From positions 15,001 through 74,245 of the forward strand of contig JAHBMJ010005757.1 of the NCBI GenBank assembly GCA_018398765.1: a stretch of 59,245 nucleotides of DNA, written 5' to 3'. Source of the stretch: Chromera velia (Eukaryota; Sar; Chromeraceae). Positions 1 through 12,661 of the stretch are shown here, piece by piece (the first letter of the stretch is position 1; each line of letters opens with the position of its first letter). The notes beneath the pieces were generated by a model that saw only the letters and a program-made list of their open reading frames with translations, searched no databases and was not told the origin of the DNA. The position numbers were made by a program, and so were the translations under genes.

Positions 1-89
1 AGACAGAATGGAATGCGGCGTCAGAACGAACACCTGTGCTTCCTGTTGCGACAGCTAAGGGGAAGCACTAGAGCGCACAGAAAAACGTA

Positions 90-140
<51 letters not shown>

Positions 141-3100
141 CTTGATGTACACGCAGTTTCTGCATATGCTCGTGTGTACACGCTTTCTTTGCCCCCTCCC
201 CCCCCCCTCTAACCTGAAAAGGCCGAAGACTCAAAAGCCCTCACGACCGCCCTATGACGAAGTCCCAAGGACCCCAAAAGGGCCACCACCGCTGCCTTCC
301 TTCCTCTCTCCCGACCAGTCACAGAAGACCTGTCAGAGAACATCAGAGGCGTTGATTTCGAGGAGGAGGCAGAGGCAGACCCCGCAAGGCAGACGGCCGA
401 GAGGAGACGGAGGGTATCCGTCAGGGAGGCAGAGGACGAAAGATCCTCAGATGGAAGCACCGCACAGAGCTTCTCGAAAAACAGAACCGTCTGCATGCAT
501 GCAGAGACAGACAGAGAGCAGGACGAGGAGAGAAGAGAAGAAAGTATCAGCTGCTTTGCTCTCATGTCATATGATTCCATAACAATTCAGACAAAGAAAA
601 AGGCATCGAGCACCTGCTGCACCATGCATGGAAGTTTCGGAGAAGAGTCGGAGTGATCTTAGAATCACCATACTCCGACAGACAGAAAGGGGTTGATTAA
701 AAAAGAGAAAGAAAGAACAAAAGAGAGCCAGCTATCGTCAGTGGAAAAAACACCAAAACACGCACATGCAACAGAGTTCTGTCGAACAAACTCATAGAGG
801 AGAGTAATAACCTCAGTATGTAAGGATATAAGGAACGAAAAACGAGGCAGACAGCTTTTCTCTTGCGAATAAGTGAGTCGCACTTCTCTCTCTGTCTCTC
901 TTTCTCTCTCTGTCTGAGAGTCCCGCCACGGTTCTTCTGAGAGGACAGATCTCCGTAACATCATTCACACGTTCTTCTTCTTCTGTCTGACCTCTTCCCG
1001 CGTTCCAACGTTACCCTCTGTGCTCTCCAGACCCAAACGCGCCACCGCAAATGCAAAACGGCCCACATCATCCAGAGGGAGAGACGGAGAACCCGCAGAG
1101 GATCCCGACAGATCTCCCCCCCCAGTATCTACAGACATACCCCTGTCTCCATATGGGCTCTCCTCCTCACCACCCACACCACGAGTCTTTGCATACGCGC
1201 TCAACGACCTATTCGCATTGCGCATCAACACTTTGAAAAGCCTGAAATCGCGCTGTCCGCATGCGGCCCAAGAGACTCCAAAAGATGACAAAAGAGGCCA
1301 AGGACTGCCAACAGACACAGAAGAAGAAGAAGAAGAAGAAGAAGAAGGAGAGACTGCCGCCATTTTTGCCTCCGCGTTCCCTCCCCAGCCCCCTGGGAGA
1401 GCTCCTGAGTGTTTCTGCTGATGCTGCAGAGACAACAAGGGACAGACGATCTCAGCAATTTTAAGCAGTCGCTTGAACGTCGTATTCTTTTCCTTTTTCC
1501 CAATCTCCCTTGTATGGACATCCTCCCCCTCCGAGGCCCGCAGCCCCCACACACGCACAAGTGAGGCCGCTGTCTTTGCCAATTGGGAAGCCGTGAGGGT
1601 GGTCAGTTGACGGCGAAGCTGCATGCAATGACGTCGCACAAGCATGAGAAGCAAACTCTTTGCGTGCCCTTATGCAATACACGCAGAAACCCGCATAAAA
1701 TGCATTATCTGTGTGTTCTTCCTTACCGGATATACAGGCAAAATATTCTTTTCGTTTCCCTCAGTCACGAACATGCACTTGGTTCCCTGTGTCTCCCTCC
1801 CAATACGTCTCTCTCTCTCTCTCTGGTCTGGATGGAGCCCGCAGGCCCCCCCTATGATACCCACAGCTAGACGAACAAGCAAGGCTAAGCCGACCCGTCC
1901 TGTCCTGTCCTGCTTCTTCGCAGAAGAGCGATTCGTCCTCCCTATCAGACTGGTGTAGACTTCCACCCACCTGGCCTCCCTTAAAAGTTCTATGCATAAG
2001 GGATGGAAAAATTGTTTGTCAATATCGGCATAATAAAATCGAGAAAGAATGTCAGGGTACTCGTGCGTCTCGCAGAGAATGGAAGAAAGCGGGAAGGGGG
2101 AAGAAGCAAGGATGGCACCACACCCCTGATATCCTCTCGATCAACTGACCTGTGCCCATATCAATTCCACTGTCTCAGACAATGTCTGTGAACTTCCCGC
2201 AGCCTCCCCTCCCCTAGTGATTGCCTCCAGACAGCGGACCATATCGGCTTGATCCCATACATTCTCTCTCGGAATTCCGCTTCGTTCACTCTCTTCTGCT
2301 CTTCCCCCTCTTACCCTCTTAGGTTGCATTGACAAACGAGCATGCTCCAACACCTCCTCGCTCAGTCTGCCAAAAGCAGACATCACTAACCTCACACCTT
2401 CGCTATGCGCAGTTCCTTCGGTAGAAAAAGAGAAGGGACCACCACTGCCGATGGCCGGAGACATAAAACGGGAACACACAGACGCGACCGCGAGGTACAC
2501 CTCAGTGACTTCACGGGCAGAAAAAAAGAAACGGAGATCGAGACCTCCGAGGGACGAGGGAAGGCAAGCACGAGCACAAAGAGACTCGACTGCCCTCCCC
2601 CCAGCATCGGGTAACAGCGTTTGAGAGCCATACAATTCACTTTCCGGGGCCGTCTCCATTATGGACTCGGCAAAACGTGGCCATAAAAGCGAAATTCCCA
2701 CCACTCCTGTACACACATCCTCCTTCGAATATTCCCCTGCACGTGCCTCTGCGTGCAGGCACAGACCTAGTAACAAATCAGGCTGTACAGGCCCTTTCAT
2801 TTTACCCAGAGCCCACAAAGCGACGCTCACAGACTGCGGATTCACTGTGCCTCCAAGGCTCTCACCCTTCACTGTGCCTCCAAGGCACTCACCCTCACCC
2901 GCCTGAAGTAACTCAGACAGACGACGAGACAACAGCGCAATGGGCAGACGGGCAATTTCAGGCCCAAGGCCTGAGCGGCTGACAGCCTGCAGCATCGCGC
3001 TGACGTCCTGAGGTCCCATCGAAGAGCACCCCTGTCGTCCTATCCGATTCAGACAAGATTCGAAAACCGCCCCCCCCTTCTGCCTCCTCCAGAGAAGCAA

Positions 3101-4216
3101 CGAGTCCGCAGCCACCAGAGTCAGATGGTGAGCCTCAACCTCAACAGAGCTATCAAGACGGGCACAGAGTTGGGCAGACAGATCTCTCAATAGCACAGGG
3201 TCACGAACAGCTGACGCACGCGGACGCCCCACTTCCTTTTGCTGACGAGAAAAACGCCCCCCATGCAGAATGTCGGAAGACTCCTCCTCTCCTTCCAGGC
3301 CAGCGACCTCGTTCTCTTCCCCTATCGCGTCTCGTTCTTCACTGACCTCCCGATGAGGCTGGTCTGTTCTTGCCAGTGCGTGTGTGATTTCAACCAAATC
3401 CGCAAAGGCCGCTTTGGCAAGGTGTGCGTGCACAAAAGGAAGCAGCGAGAGGACAACGGACGTCCTCATCCTCATCGACCCTGCCACAGACTTGCTGCTA
3501 TCAAATCCATTCCCCCCCCCATCCAGTCCCTCTTTTGACCTGACTCCCTTTTCGATCTGACCCCCCTGGAAGGCGGCAGGGTTGGAGAAGACGCGAATGA
3601 AGGCCGAGGCGTCACGGGCACTGAGCGTCTCTCCAGACTGCTGGAGGACCCCCACCAGAGTCTGGGCAACCTCTTCGTCAAGACTGCGGAGACTCCCGAG
3701 ACTCTGCACACACACACACACANNNNNNNNNNNNNNNNNNGGGGGGGGGGGGGGAAGTAGATGCGAGGCCAAAAAAGGCAAGCAAGCGGTGACGGATGAA
3801 CCCTTCCACAAAGAAACCGGAATGCTGGCCTCTCTCGGTCGCTTTTCCTTCTGTCCCTCTTTCTCTCCCTGCAGGGCGCTGACCGAAGGGAGCAGTGAAG
3901 ACAAAAAAAGCCCTTTGGCACCCAGCAAACACATCAGTCTGCCAGTCATTCTGTCAGCCATGCGATTCATCGGCCGATTGAACGACCTGCTTTGTTCTTT
4001 CAGCCAGGCCGCTCGGTAGCTGCACAGTCACTCACTCTGACTGACCGTTGCGATGCTTGCCGCCTGACTGATAGATAGAGATGCTGCCTTCAATCGAATT
4101 TCCTGTAGAGAGAGACAAGAGGACATGCACAGAGAGGGACAACCAACGCAGGAGGACAGACAGAAAGCGCATGAAAGAAAAAAAGAAAGAAAGAAACAAA
4201 GAAAGAAAGGAAGGAA

Positions 4217-4249
<33 letters not shown>

Positions 4250-4338
4250 GAAGGAAGGAAGGAAGGAAGGAAGAGAGGAAGGAAGGAAGAAAGGAAGGAA
4301 GGAAGAAAGAAAGAAAGAAAGAAAGGAAGAAAGAGCGA

Positions 4339-4369
<31 letters not shown>

Positions 4370-4963
4370 GAAGAAAGAAAGAAAGAAAGAAAGAAAAGAA
4401 AGAAAGATTTGGCTTTCCTGAGGGAAAGAAGAACGGAAGAACACAAGCAGCCAGCCGTGCAATCACGAAAAGAACAAGGTAAGACAGACACACAACCACC
4501 ACGACCGGAAGGAAGAAAGACCAAATTCGGGCATTTCCTCAATTTCTATCTACAACAGCCTGCCAACAGTCCCAGCAGCACCACACATCGTGGAGAGTGC
4601 ACAGGATCCGTCCAGAGTCCCTCCACGTCTCCACACGACATCCCCAAAAAATCACCCACCACCTTATGCGATGATGCCACTCCTTCTTCTCCTCTCCCTG
4701 ACTCACCGCCTTCAGCATCCTCACCATCGCGGCTCCCCCCCCCTCCCTCCACTCAGGCCACCCGTTTGCATTCCCGCCCAGCCACCACACACGCGACAGG
4801 GCTGACAGGAGGGCGTTGATACCCTGACGCAAGGAGAGGACAGACAAGAAAGAAAGGGACACACATGCGACATGTTACACGAAGAAAGAAAGAGAAAAAA
4901 AACAAACCGCCTTATGGACTTTCACCCTCCCTCAGAGAAGTGCGTTGACACCCTTCAGAGAGC

Positions 4964-5009
<46 letters not shown>

Positions 5010-7373
5010 GAGAGAGAAAGAGAGAGAGCAGAGGAACAGACAGGATCATGCAGCGTCAAGGACGGAAGGAACACACGCAGACACGCTAGTTAAGGGAGAA
5101 AGAAAATCAGACTAAAAAAAGAGACCGTTCCATGCGCATCCCCAGTCTCTCAAACCTCCACACTTTCTCTTTTCCCTTCCCTGTTTTCTTTCTTTCTCCT
5201 CCCCAAAAAGAGAACCCAACCGACCTCCCCTGACAGCTCAGCAGAAACGCCGAGGGCCCGGGAAGCCACCAGACTCCAGACCTGTAACCATCAGAGCAGG
5301 GCAACGAGGGGGTCTCAAGAAAGAAAGTCATTCTCGGCACACGCAAGAAAAACACACACGAAATACATCCAGACCCTTCAATGTTGACACCCATCAAGAT
5401 TCCCTTCGCTCGATTCGTTCACGGCTGATGGAGAAAAAAATGCGTTCCGGAATGAACGAAAGGATAAACTAGTCGTTCGAACGGTCTTGGGACAGGAACA
5501 CAAACACAGACTTCATTCACTTATTGACGAAGGAAGCTGTCTGCCGCCTGCCCCCCCCAACCAACCGCTGCCGAATGAGGAGACTGCGGCAGCATCAGAG
5601 CAGAACTTCCTTCTCGCTCCCTGCCATCAGCATCCACGCCCCCGTCTCCGAATCTAGCCAGGTACAGAGAAAGGAGAGGCAGGTCGATGGCGTTTGCCTT
5701 CTCCAGAGTTCTCGGAAGAGAAGAGGGGGCCGTCAGGTATCCGTGGAAAGCCACCGAAAAGGCGGACAGACGACAGAGAGCGTTGGCGGCCAACGCTAAG
5801 TCTGTTCGAAAAAGGTAATACAAAGAGAGAAAGAAAAGTTGGAAACAGCAAAAAAGGAGGGGGATGAACTTTCAATCCGCCAATCAGCCTTGGTGGGGGA
5901 ACGAAAATGTAGAAGAAAAAAAAAACACCTGCATGATCAGGGAGGGATTCTCTCGAGGTCTGTTTTCATCAGGAACGCCCGACATGCCCTGAAAAAGAGG
6001 CGCACAAGCGTACGACGCGAAAAGAAAGAAAAAGACTCTGTGATAAGATTCTTTTCTTTTCAGTTTGCCCACAAAGTCGTTCAACCCCGTAAGGAGGAAA
6101 CTCTTGAAGATCCTATTCGTCGAAACCATACAACATCCAGACAGGAGGCTGACGCACGCACGCTTTGGGTGAAGGTCCTCGATTGCGATGAGTTTGTCCA
6201 CCAGAGACGCCAGGAGGGTCCCTGAAGGTGAGATGCTTCCCTGTGTCTGCCCATGGAGACGGGCCCACAAATTAAGGACTGAGGAGAGCTCGACGGCAGT
6301 CAGAGCCGACTCCTGCAATGCCGTTTCATTAAGAAAAACGAATGCATACAGAAAAGAAGCTCAGGCAAATAGACTGACACGATGAGCAGGCAGGTTTGGA
6401 GAGGAGCAACTGTCCAATGTTCGTTTTGTCCCACAGAGTCCGTCTAAGAAAGAAAAGGGGAGCTCAGTGGAGGGAAAGCGGACTGCCTTGCGACTCGAAC
6501 ATGAGACAGAAGGAAGGGGAAAGCCTGAAATGACTATTTATTTTTCGAAATGCTTTCTTTCTGCTTGCAGCGTGACGAAGGGCAGAGCAGAGAGGCAAAC
6601 AGAACGTCGGTTCTTTTCTGTCGCTCACTCCCTCACTCAAATTCTCAGCCACTCACACTGGCTCTTTGCAGCAGGTCTCTCGCTCCTGTGGGTGAGGATG
6701 CTTGGGGACTCATTTGGGCTTTCGCGTTCTTACACAAGACAGAAACGAAGGAAGCAGAGGGCGAGAGAGAATGCCCTCCCTCCGACTCAGCAGAGGACGC
6801 AACAGGAACGGAGAGTCCGTCTCTGTTTCCCGACTTGGAATGCTGTCGTCTTGCCGACTTGGATGGTGTGCGTTTGGAGGCTGGAAGAGACAGGGAGAGT
6901 ATGGCCTCGTCTTCTGCTGCTGCTGCTGCTGCTGTGGTGTCAATCAGAGCCTCTATGTTTGTTTTTGCTCGTCTCCTCCATGCTGCACGATCCTGCTTGT
7001 GTTTGTTCAGAACAAAGGTTGATGGCTCTCTGAATCTTCGATTCGACTGGCAATGACGCGGTGGGTGTCTTGGGGGAGGGGGGAGGGCAGAGGAGCGAGG
7101 GGACAGAGCAGCGACCAAAGCGATGTCCGTCTCTGGAAGAAGCGAATCTCTCCCCTCATGCATTGGTTTCTCTGTATCTGGGGGTCCTTTTTGAGGTGAG
7201 GCAAGAGCCAAAGCTGCAGCATCATTTCTGGGGGTACTAGAGGACAGGGAACGCACCGAGACAAAAGCGAAAGAGGGGGAGCGCGGTGCAGAGGCAGATT
7301 TTCTTCTGTGTGGATGGACTACGGGCATGGCGAGGGGGTGAAGGAGTCTCCTTCTGTTTTGGGACAGGCGCAT
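1..7373 (-). CDS. Helical-repeat, RAP/OPR-like organelle protein, C terminus off the left edge
   Basis: Multi-exon gene read from 7373 leftwards. Supported exons: 7373-6657, 6312 to about 6077, 5801 to about 5540, 4823-4707, 3703-2150, 1618-992, 490-214 and 42-1, which leaves the window. Phases agree at the first junction and from 4823 onward; the 6.1-5.5 kb ends are uncertain. The N terminus is Arg/Ser/Pro-rich (MRLSQNRRRLLHPLAMPV...), as in mitochondrial or plastid transit peptides. The body is a string of degenerate helical repeats such as ELSSVLNLWARLHG, VALWALGKMKG and LAKTAASLVRVWGL. These resemble the repeats of RAP, FASTK and octotricopeptide proteins that bind organelle RNA. No RAP domain is visible because the C terminus is missing. 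Inserts are Ser- and Gly-rich. An 18-N gap lies in the intron just before the large exon. Family-level function is inferred from the repeat pattern only. Confidence 0.7.
94..134. repeat. (GT)n microsatellite
   Basis: Near-perfect GT dinucleotide tract inside the intron between the last two visible exons of the minus-strand gene (214 to 42). Long GT/CA tracts recur in introns throughout the window. Confidence 0.95.
3723..3740. other. Assembly gap (18 N)
   Basis: Eighteen Ns between a CA tract and a run of G, in the intron directly upstream of the exon that starts at 3703. It is a sequencing break at low-complexity DNA; the true length of the intron is unknown. Confidence 0.98.
4158..4408. repeat. 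GAAA/GGAA tetranucleotide array
   Basis: About 250 bases of interrupted GAAA, GGAA and GAAG units in an intron of the left-hand minus-strand gene. Long reading frames on both strands here (Lys/Arg/Glu or Phe/Leu/Ser only) are artefacts of the repeat. Confidence 0.95.
4967..5034. repeat. (GA)n microsatellite
   Basis: Purine-only GA tract in the same gene's intronic sequence. Confidence 0.93.
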
Positions 7374-8373
7374 TCTTTGGGGGTGAACAGGCAGGCAGCT
7401 CTCTCTGGGAGATGTCTGGGAATGCCGAGAAGAGGATAATGTGGTAAAACGGGAAAGAAACCTGCCCAGCCACAGCCACTCCCTCTGCCCGTCTTCCTTT
7501 AGATCGGACGGGCTCTGTGTCCACTCCGCCTGTCTGTACTATCGCGGTGCCCCCTGTGCGGGTTGGTTCTGAGCCCCTCCCCCCCCTCTGACCCCTCTGC
7601 CTCTGTTGGCTGCCGCCGCGCGGCTGGAGGAGAAGAGCGGGACTTCGTCTGTATTGAAGCAGTGGGAGATAAGAACTACGTAGAGGACAACGACGAAGTA
7701 GACGTTGGAGAACTCGTTGAACTCGTCACTCAAGTGAAGATACAGGAAATACAGAGTGATCCACATCAGAATGAGAGAAGCACCACTGCTTCATCAAGAG
7801 ACCAACAGAGCAAAGGGAGGGAAGCACGAAGAGGTATCGAAGTCACCCTCCGCTCTTCTCTCCTGACGAGACGAGACCTATCAGACTGAGTGTGTCTGAA
7901 CACTTCGCGTCTTTCTTCCAAAGTGCGCGCGGGAGCACACGCGCAACTGCTGTCTTCTTTCTCAGCCTGTGACACTCCTGAGGGTGCGCTGACCAAAACT
8001 TCAGGAAGCGGCTTGACAGATTAGAGTGGCAGACACAATTCGGGAAGGTGAAAACAGTGTCAGCGTCTCCACAGCGTGAGACGATCGATGGCAGGCAGAT
8101 TGGAAGTCAAGTCTCGGATGTGCAGACAATCACCATGCAGACACACGAGTGAGGATGCATGATGCACGTTCAGTGCTGAACGAATAGCTCTGTTTCCGTT
8201 CTATTTCCATTGATAGAAGACTGTTTCGTCCAGGCGGATGGACATGGATGGACCACGGCCCACGGTATTCATATATGCTCGCGGGGGCGGGGGGCGGACC
8301 GAAACCCGCGCGCGCGGGCGGGGGACGCGTATATATGGGCGGCCCCCCCGGCCGCGCGCGGCCGAGCCACAAA
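7374..8373. promoter_or_regulatory. Divergent promoter zone with CpG-rich block
   Basis: Lies between the minus-strand gene starting at 7373 and plus-strand exons. At about 8278-8365 there is a block of G/C runs and CGCG palindromes (CCCGCGCGCGCGGGCGGG, GGCCGCGCGCGGCC) with an embedded TATATA (8330-8336). Short frames at 7539-7889 on both strands have no recognisable domain and I do not annotate them. Promoter role is inferred from position and composition. Confidence 0.5.
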
Positions 8374-11090
8374 ATGAGCAACGCATGCGCAATTAAAGGT
8401 CAGTCAACTCATCGATCGTCTCTCTCCCCCCTCTCGTCTTCTGTGGTTCTTCCCACCATGACTTAACTGATTGATCATGTTTGTATGCATGCAGGGACAG
8501 CAACGTGTGCCAGATATGGCTTCGGTGTCTTCTTTTTTGGGGAAAAGAGAAGTGAGTTAAAGAGGAGACGGCCAGTTGTCAGAGGAGACGGCAAGAGGAG
8601 ACTCTGCGCGTTTGACACCAGTTACTTCTCGCCACTGTAGCTCTCAGAGGGAACATGAAGCCTGAGCGGTTTCTGCTGGGTGGGTGGCATCTCTCTCCGT
8701 CTCTGTTCCTGTCCCCTTCTCCGTCTTTGTGCTTTGGTTCTTTCTCTCCCATATCTCTTTGGCCGCATCAAGAGACGTTCTTTTTCTCTGCATTCCCAGT
8801 CGCATTTTTTTTTTGACTTCGGATTCGAAGGTGCGTCTGTCATTGCACGTGCCATCTGCTTCAGCTGTGGCTCTTCCCCCCTGAAGCTTTCTGCCTTGTT
8901 CTTCCACTCCCCTTCTGAAACGAATGAAGAGACACTCCCCTCTCGTTTTTCAGCCTCACATCACAGAGTCGAATGAAGAGAGCGAGTGGCTAAGTATACT
9001 AGCAACCAATGTTCTGTTTGATTTTTTCATTAATCGTATTTGTACTTATTGGCACCCTTGGCTGGCTTACTTCCTGCCGGTTTAATTTCCTGTGCAGGCG
9101 GTTCGAATGCAAATTCATGTGCAACGCCCCCGGGGGAGGGGAGGAGGGACGGGTCGAGCGGGGATGAACAAGAATCGCTTCTGGAGATGAACTCAGGTGA
9201 GGATAAATCGGTGAGCCAACTCCTGAATGCGCGATATTGTTTTCCCACTCGATTTACAGACGTGTGACAATTTGTTTGAAAGCGCATGTTCCCCCTCCTG
9301 TCCGTTCTCCTTTCTCACTTCTTGACTGTTGCCTTGTCGACTGAAATTGTGCTCCCTTTCGCTTATTTGCTTATTGCTTGTGGACTTTTTGCCCTCCTGT
9401 GTGGTCTCGTCTCGTCTCCATTTGCTTTGTCGGCCTGGCTTGGTCTCGTCTGCACCTGCAGGCAGAATCACCATGCATTCAGCCCCCGTTACGGGAACGT
9501 GTCCCGATCCCCCCACGCGTCGGGCTTTCTGTGCGCATCTCTGCATGTCTGCATCGCTTTGTCATCTGTCCTTCACGAAATCGTTGCAGGCCAGTTGGTG
9601 GCTTCTTTGCCTCTTGGGGCGCCGGGACAGAGCGGTCCGTCGTTTTGTCTTCTACTCGTCGACGGGGGGGGCTTCAGTCGGTTTGACTCCCTCTCCCCTC
9701 TCTTTGTGATTGAGGAAAGGCCACCTCACTCTCTCTGCGTCCGTGCCCCTTTTTTATTGATTGACTTTGTCGCGCGTCTTTCCGCACCAGCTTTGTCGGG
9801 CTCTCTAACTGACCCTGGCACTCTGTATCTAACTTTGGCGCATTCGCATTGCGAATCAATGCTTTGTCGCTACTTTGCTCTCTGGTTGTAGATTAATTCT
9901 TGGTTGAAAGTTGAAAAGGACACCGAAAGCTTACCTTCTCGGATGTAACAACGAAAAGTCACCACGCATCATCTGTATTCCTCTCTTGATGTTTTCTCCG
10001 CCACCCTAATTGGACTGACTGCTGCCCTATAGACGTGCTACAGACGTGGCGGCTCTTAGTTCTGGGTTGAGCCCCCAGCTGTCACGCGTCCTTTCTGTAC
10101 CCATGCACGTTTTCTTGCATGACTTTGCCTTCTGTCTTGCAGGCGGTGTCAGTTTGTTGTTGGGAGTGGATCGTGGAGGCGTGTCTGCTGATGTTTCGGC
10201 TGGCTGGGTCCTTCCTCCTGGGGGAACTGCTTCTGGTCACCGGCAATCAGTCAGTCTCTGTGTGAATTCTTCTCGGCCCCTGTCTGCTTGCTGATTGGCA
10301 CTTCCTTTTCTCTTCTTGATTCTCTTTCTGTTTTTTTCTCTTTCGGTTCTCTCTCTCACTTTGCAGGGCCTCTTCGACGTTGGAGCTGACTCCCCACAGA
10401 GAGCATCTCAGGAAAACTCCGTCGAGTCTGGACCAGAATTTCCGGTTGTTCTCCTCGAACAGCCTCAGCGAGGTCGGTGCGTCTCCGCGTGCGTCAGCTC
10501 ATCCATGTCGCATGTCGATCGAGTCCTCTTCTCGTCTTCTCCTGTGGGCAGAGGCAGCACCGTTACGTTTTTTTCCGGCCATCCGGCCTCAGCTCTCACA
10601 TTCGTCGGCCGTTGTGTACAGATGTGTGCCTCTGTCGCTTTCTTTGCCTTCTGTGCCTTGGGACATCGTTGCAGACGGTCAAGGGAGCGGGACGGCGTCA
10701 GCACACCTGACCCGCACTGATCTACCGGTCGGTCTTCGCAGGGATGAAAATAAAATTGGTTGGCACTCTGCTGAAGGGCATCTCGAGCTGAAATCTGCCC
10801 TGTAGACCTACACGTGGCATCTGCTTGCCTGCCAGTGTTCGAGGAAATAAAGAAAAGAATGGAAAGTGAGGAAGGCGTACTGAAAATACATGCCGCTGGA
10901 ACGTCGACCGATTCACTTTTGCATTCCTCCATTTTGTTTCGTGCCGGCATTTCTGTCGGTCTGTCTGTCTGTCTGTTTGCACCCGGCTCCCTCATTGCCC
11001 GCCGTCCGTTCGTCCGTTTGTCACTGCAGCAGCTTCAGAGAGATGAGTCTGACTGAGCTCTTCCGAATTGGCTTTTGCGTTCATTTGCAA
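8374..11090 (+). CDS. Tentative 5' exons upstream of the kinase/ankyrin gene
   Basis: A set of short open segments with good splice borders: ATG at 8374 with donor after 8398; 8495 to about 8549; about 9100-9196 (ending GTGAGG); 9591 to about 9674; 10142 to about 10252; 10367 to about 10476; 10677-10803; about 11028-11090. Most junctions keep phase, but I could not join the last ones to the kinase exon at 11242 in frame. Predicted residues are Gly/Ser-rich with no domain. They may be the N terminus of the kinase gene, part of a separate gene, or partly wrong. Confidence 0.35.
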
Positions 11091-11241
11091 AGTGAGTATC
11101 TCCTCTTGCACTGAAGATGTGCTAGTGTCCTCGCTCTATGTATGAGCTTCAGTTCTGTCCCTTTTTGCGTGTGAGAACGTCCAAGCTCTGCATGCTGTTG
11201 CGTCTTTTTTTTGCATTTTGTGTTTTCGTGTCCGACTGCAG

Positions 11242-12661
11242 GACGGTGTGAAACAGAATCTCATGGTGGAGGCGATTCCTGGCCTCTCTAATCTGAAGAA
11301 GTTGGGTCAGGGGGGCTTTGGAGAGGTCTGGAGTGGGGACTTGCACGGAGGAGCCGTGGCCGTCAAGATGATTGCAGAGAAAATGAAGAACCTGGGACAT
11401 ACGCTGGGAAAGACCTTGAGACGGGAGACTCACAAAAAGCATATTGCTAGGGAAGTTTTGGCCCTCATGAATGGTGTATTAGAGGTCGATCCGCACATCT
11501 GCAAATTCTTCGGTGCCTATCCTGCGCGGGTGAGTCAATTCACGCAATCAGCAGTATGCGTCCGGACCAACGAAGAGATTCCGTCTTCTCCGTTGTCAGA
11601 GAATTAAAGTGCTTGTTTTTTCCCAGCAGCGCTGCCGTTTTTCCTGAGTGTCTGCCCTTCAGTCTCCTCTGCTGCTTCCATCTCGTTGCCCTGCAGGGTT
11701 GCACGCTCCTCGTCCTGGAGTTGTGCGAAGGGGGCGACTTGACTAAGCTGACCAGTGGAGGGCGCCGTCTGTCTGTGAAGGCGGCAACGTCGATCACGCG
11801 GACAATTGCAGAGACCCTCGACCGCCTGAACAAGAAGGGCATCAGACACCTCGACCTGAAGCAGGCAAACGTGCTTCTCAAACGACTGCCGGTTGGAGAC
11901 CTGGATTCAGAGATTGATGCTGTGTGTGAGGGAATTCGGATTTCTGACTTCGGTCTGGCACAGACGCAAATCGGGGGCGGTTCCGTGGTCGGGACTGCTG
12001 GTGGGGGCACGCCTAGCTACATGGCTCCTGAACAGTGGGAGAATGGGCAAGTGACTGAGAAGGCCGACGTTTATGCACTAGGGTTTATTCTGTGGGAGCT
12101 TCTGTCTGGAAAGAGGGCGTGGGAGGGGAAGAGTCGAGAGGCAATTCGGGACCTTGTGTTCAGGGGAGACAGACCCTTCCTCGAGGTCGGTCATTTGTTA
12201 CTTCTCAATCAGACCAGCCGCAGCGTGGGTGAAAGAGACTTTTGTCTTGTGCGAGTGCCCCTGGATGCCCCTAGCGCTTTCTTTGTCTACCTGCAAAAAC
12301 AGATGGTTCTTAAAGCATTTCGTCGCGGTAAACTTTGAGAGAGAGCTGACGTCTTCCCAGGTATCTCGTCAAATGTAAAACAGATTACCCTCCTTATCAC
12401 ACCAGAAGGTGCAGATAGGTGTGTTAAAATGCACACATGTTCCACAGAAGTGTTTTGACCTGACCTCATTTGCCATGCCTCAGGTCGGCTGATGCATCGA
12501 TGTTGTCATGTGTGTCACTTCTGCCCTGGGGCGTTGCTGTTTATGTGTTGCAGGAGATTCCTTCGGAAATGCGCCCCTTTGTGTCCTGCATGTGGACACA
12601 GAAGGCCGCTCAACGACTGACGGCGAAGGAGTGTGCGGAATGCTTGAACCCGATGTTAGAC
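11242..12661 (+). other. Protein kinase domain 1 (apparently active)
   Basis: Three exons give a full kinase fold. The N lobe carries GQGGFGEVWSG and VAVKMI. The C lobe carries IRHLDLKQANVLL, ISDFGLAQ, SYMAPEQW and DVYALGFILWELLSGKRAW, and a final exon has the Arg of subdomain XI (AAQRLTAKE). All catalytic residues (Lys, HxD Asp, Asn, DFG Asp) are present; HRD is replaced by HLD, which is tolerated in many kinases. Confidence 0.85.

Noticed and set aside
4028-4542. Long frames on both strands rich in Phe/Leu/Ser or Lys/Arg/Glu
   Set aside because: They are translations of the GAAA/GGAA repeat.
7539-7889. Overlapping frames with a hydrophobic (minus) or acidic (plus) segment
   Set aside because: No domain, no clear splice borders, and the region sits in the divergent promoter zone.
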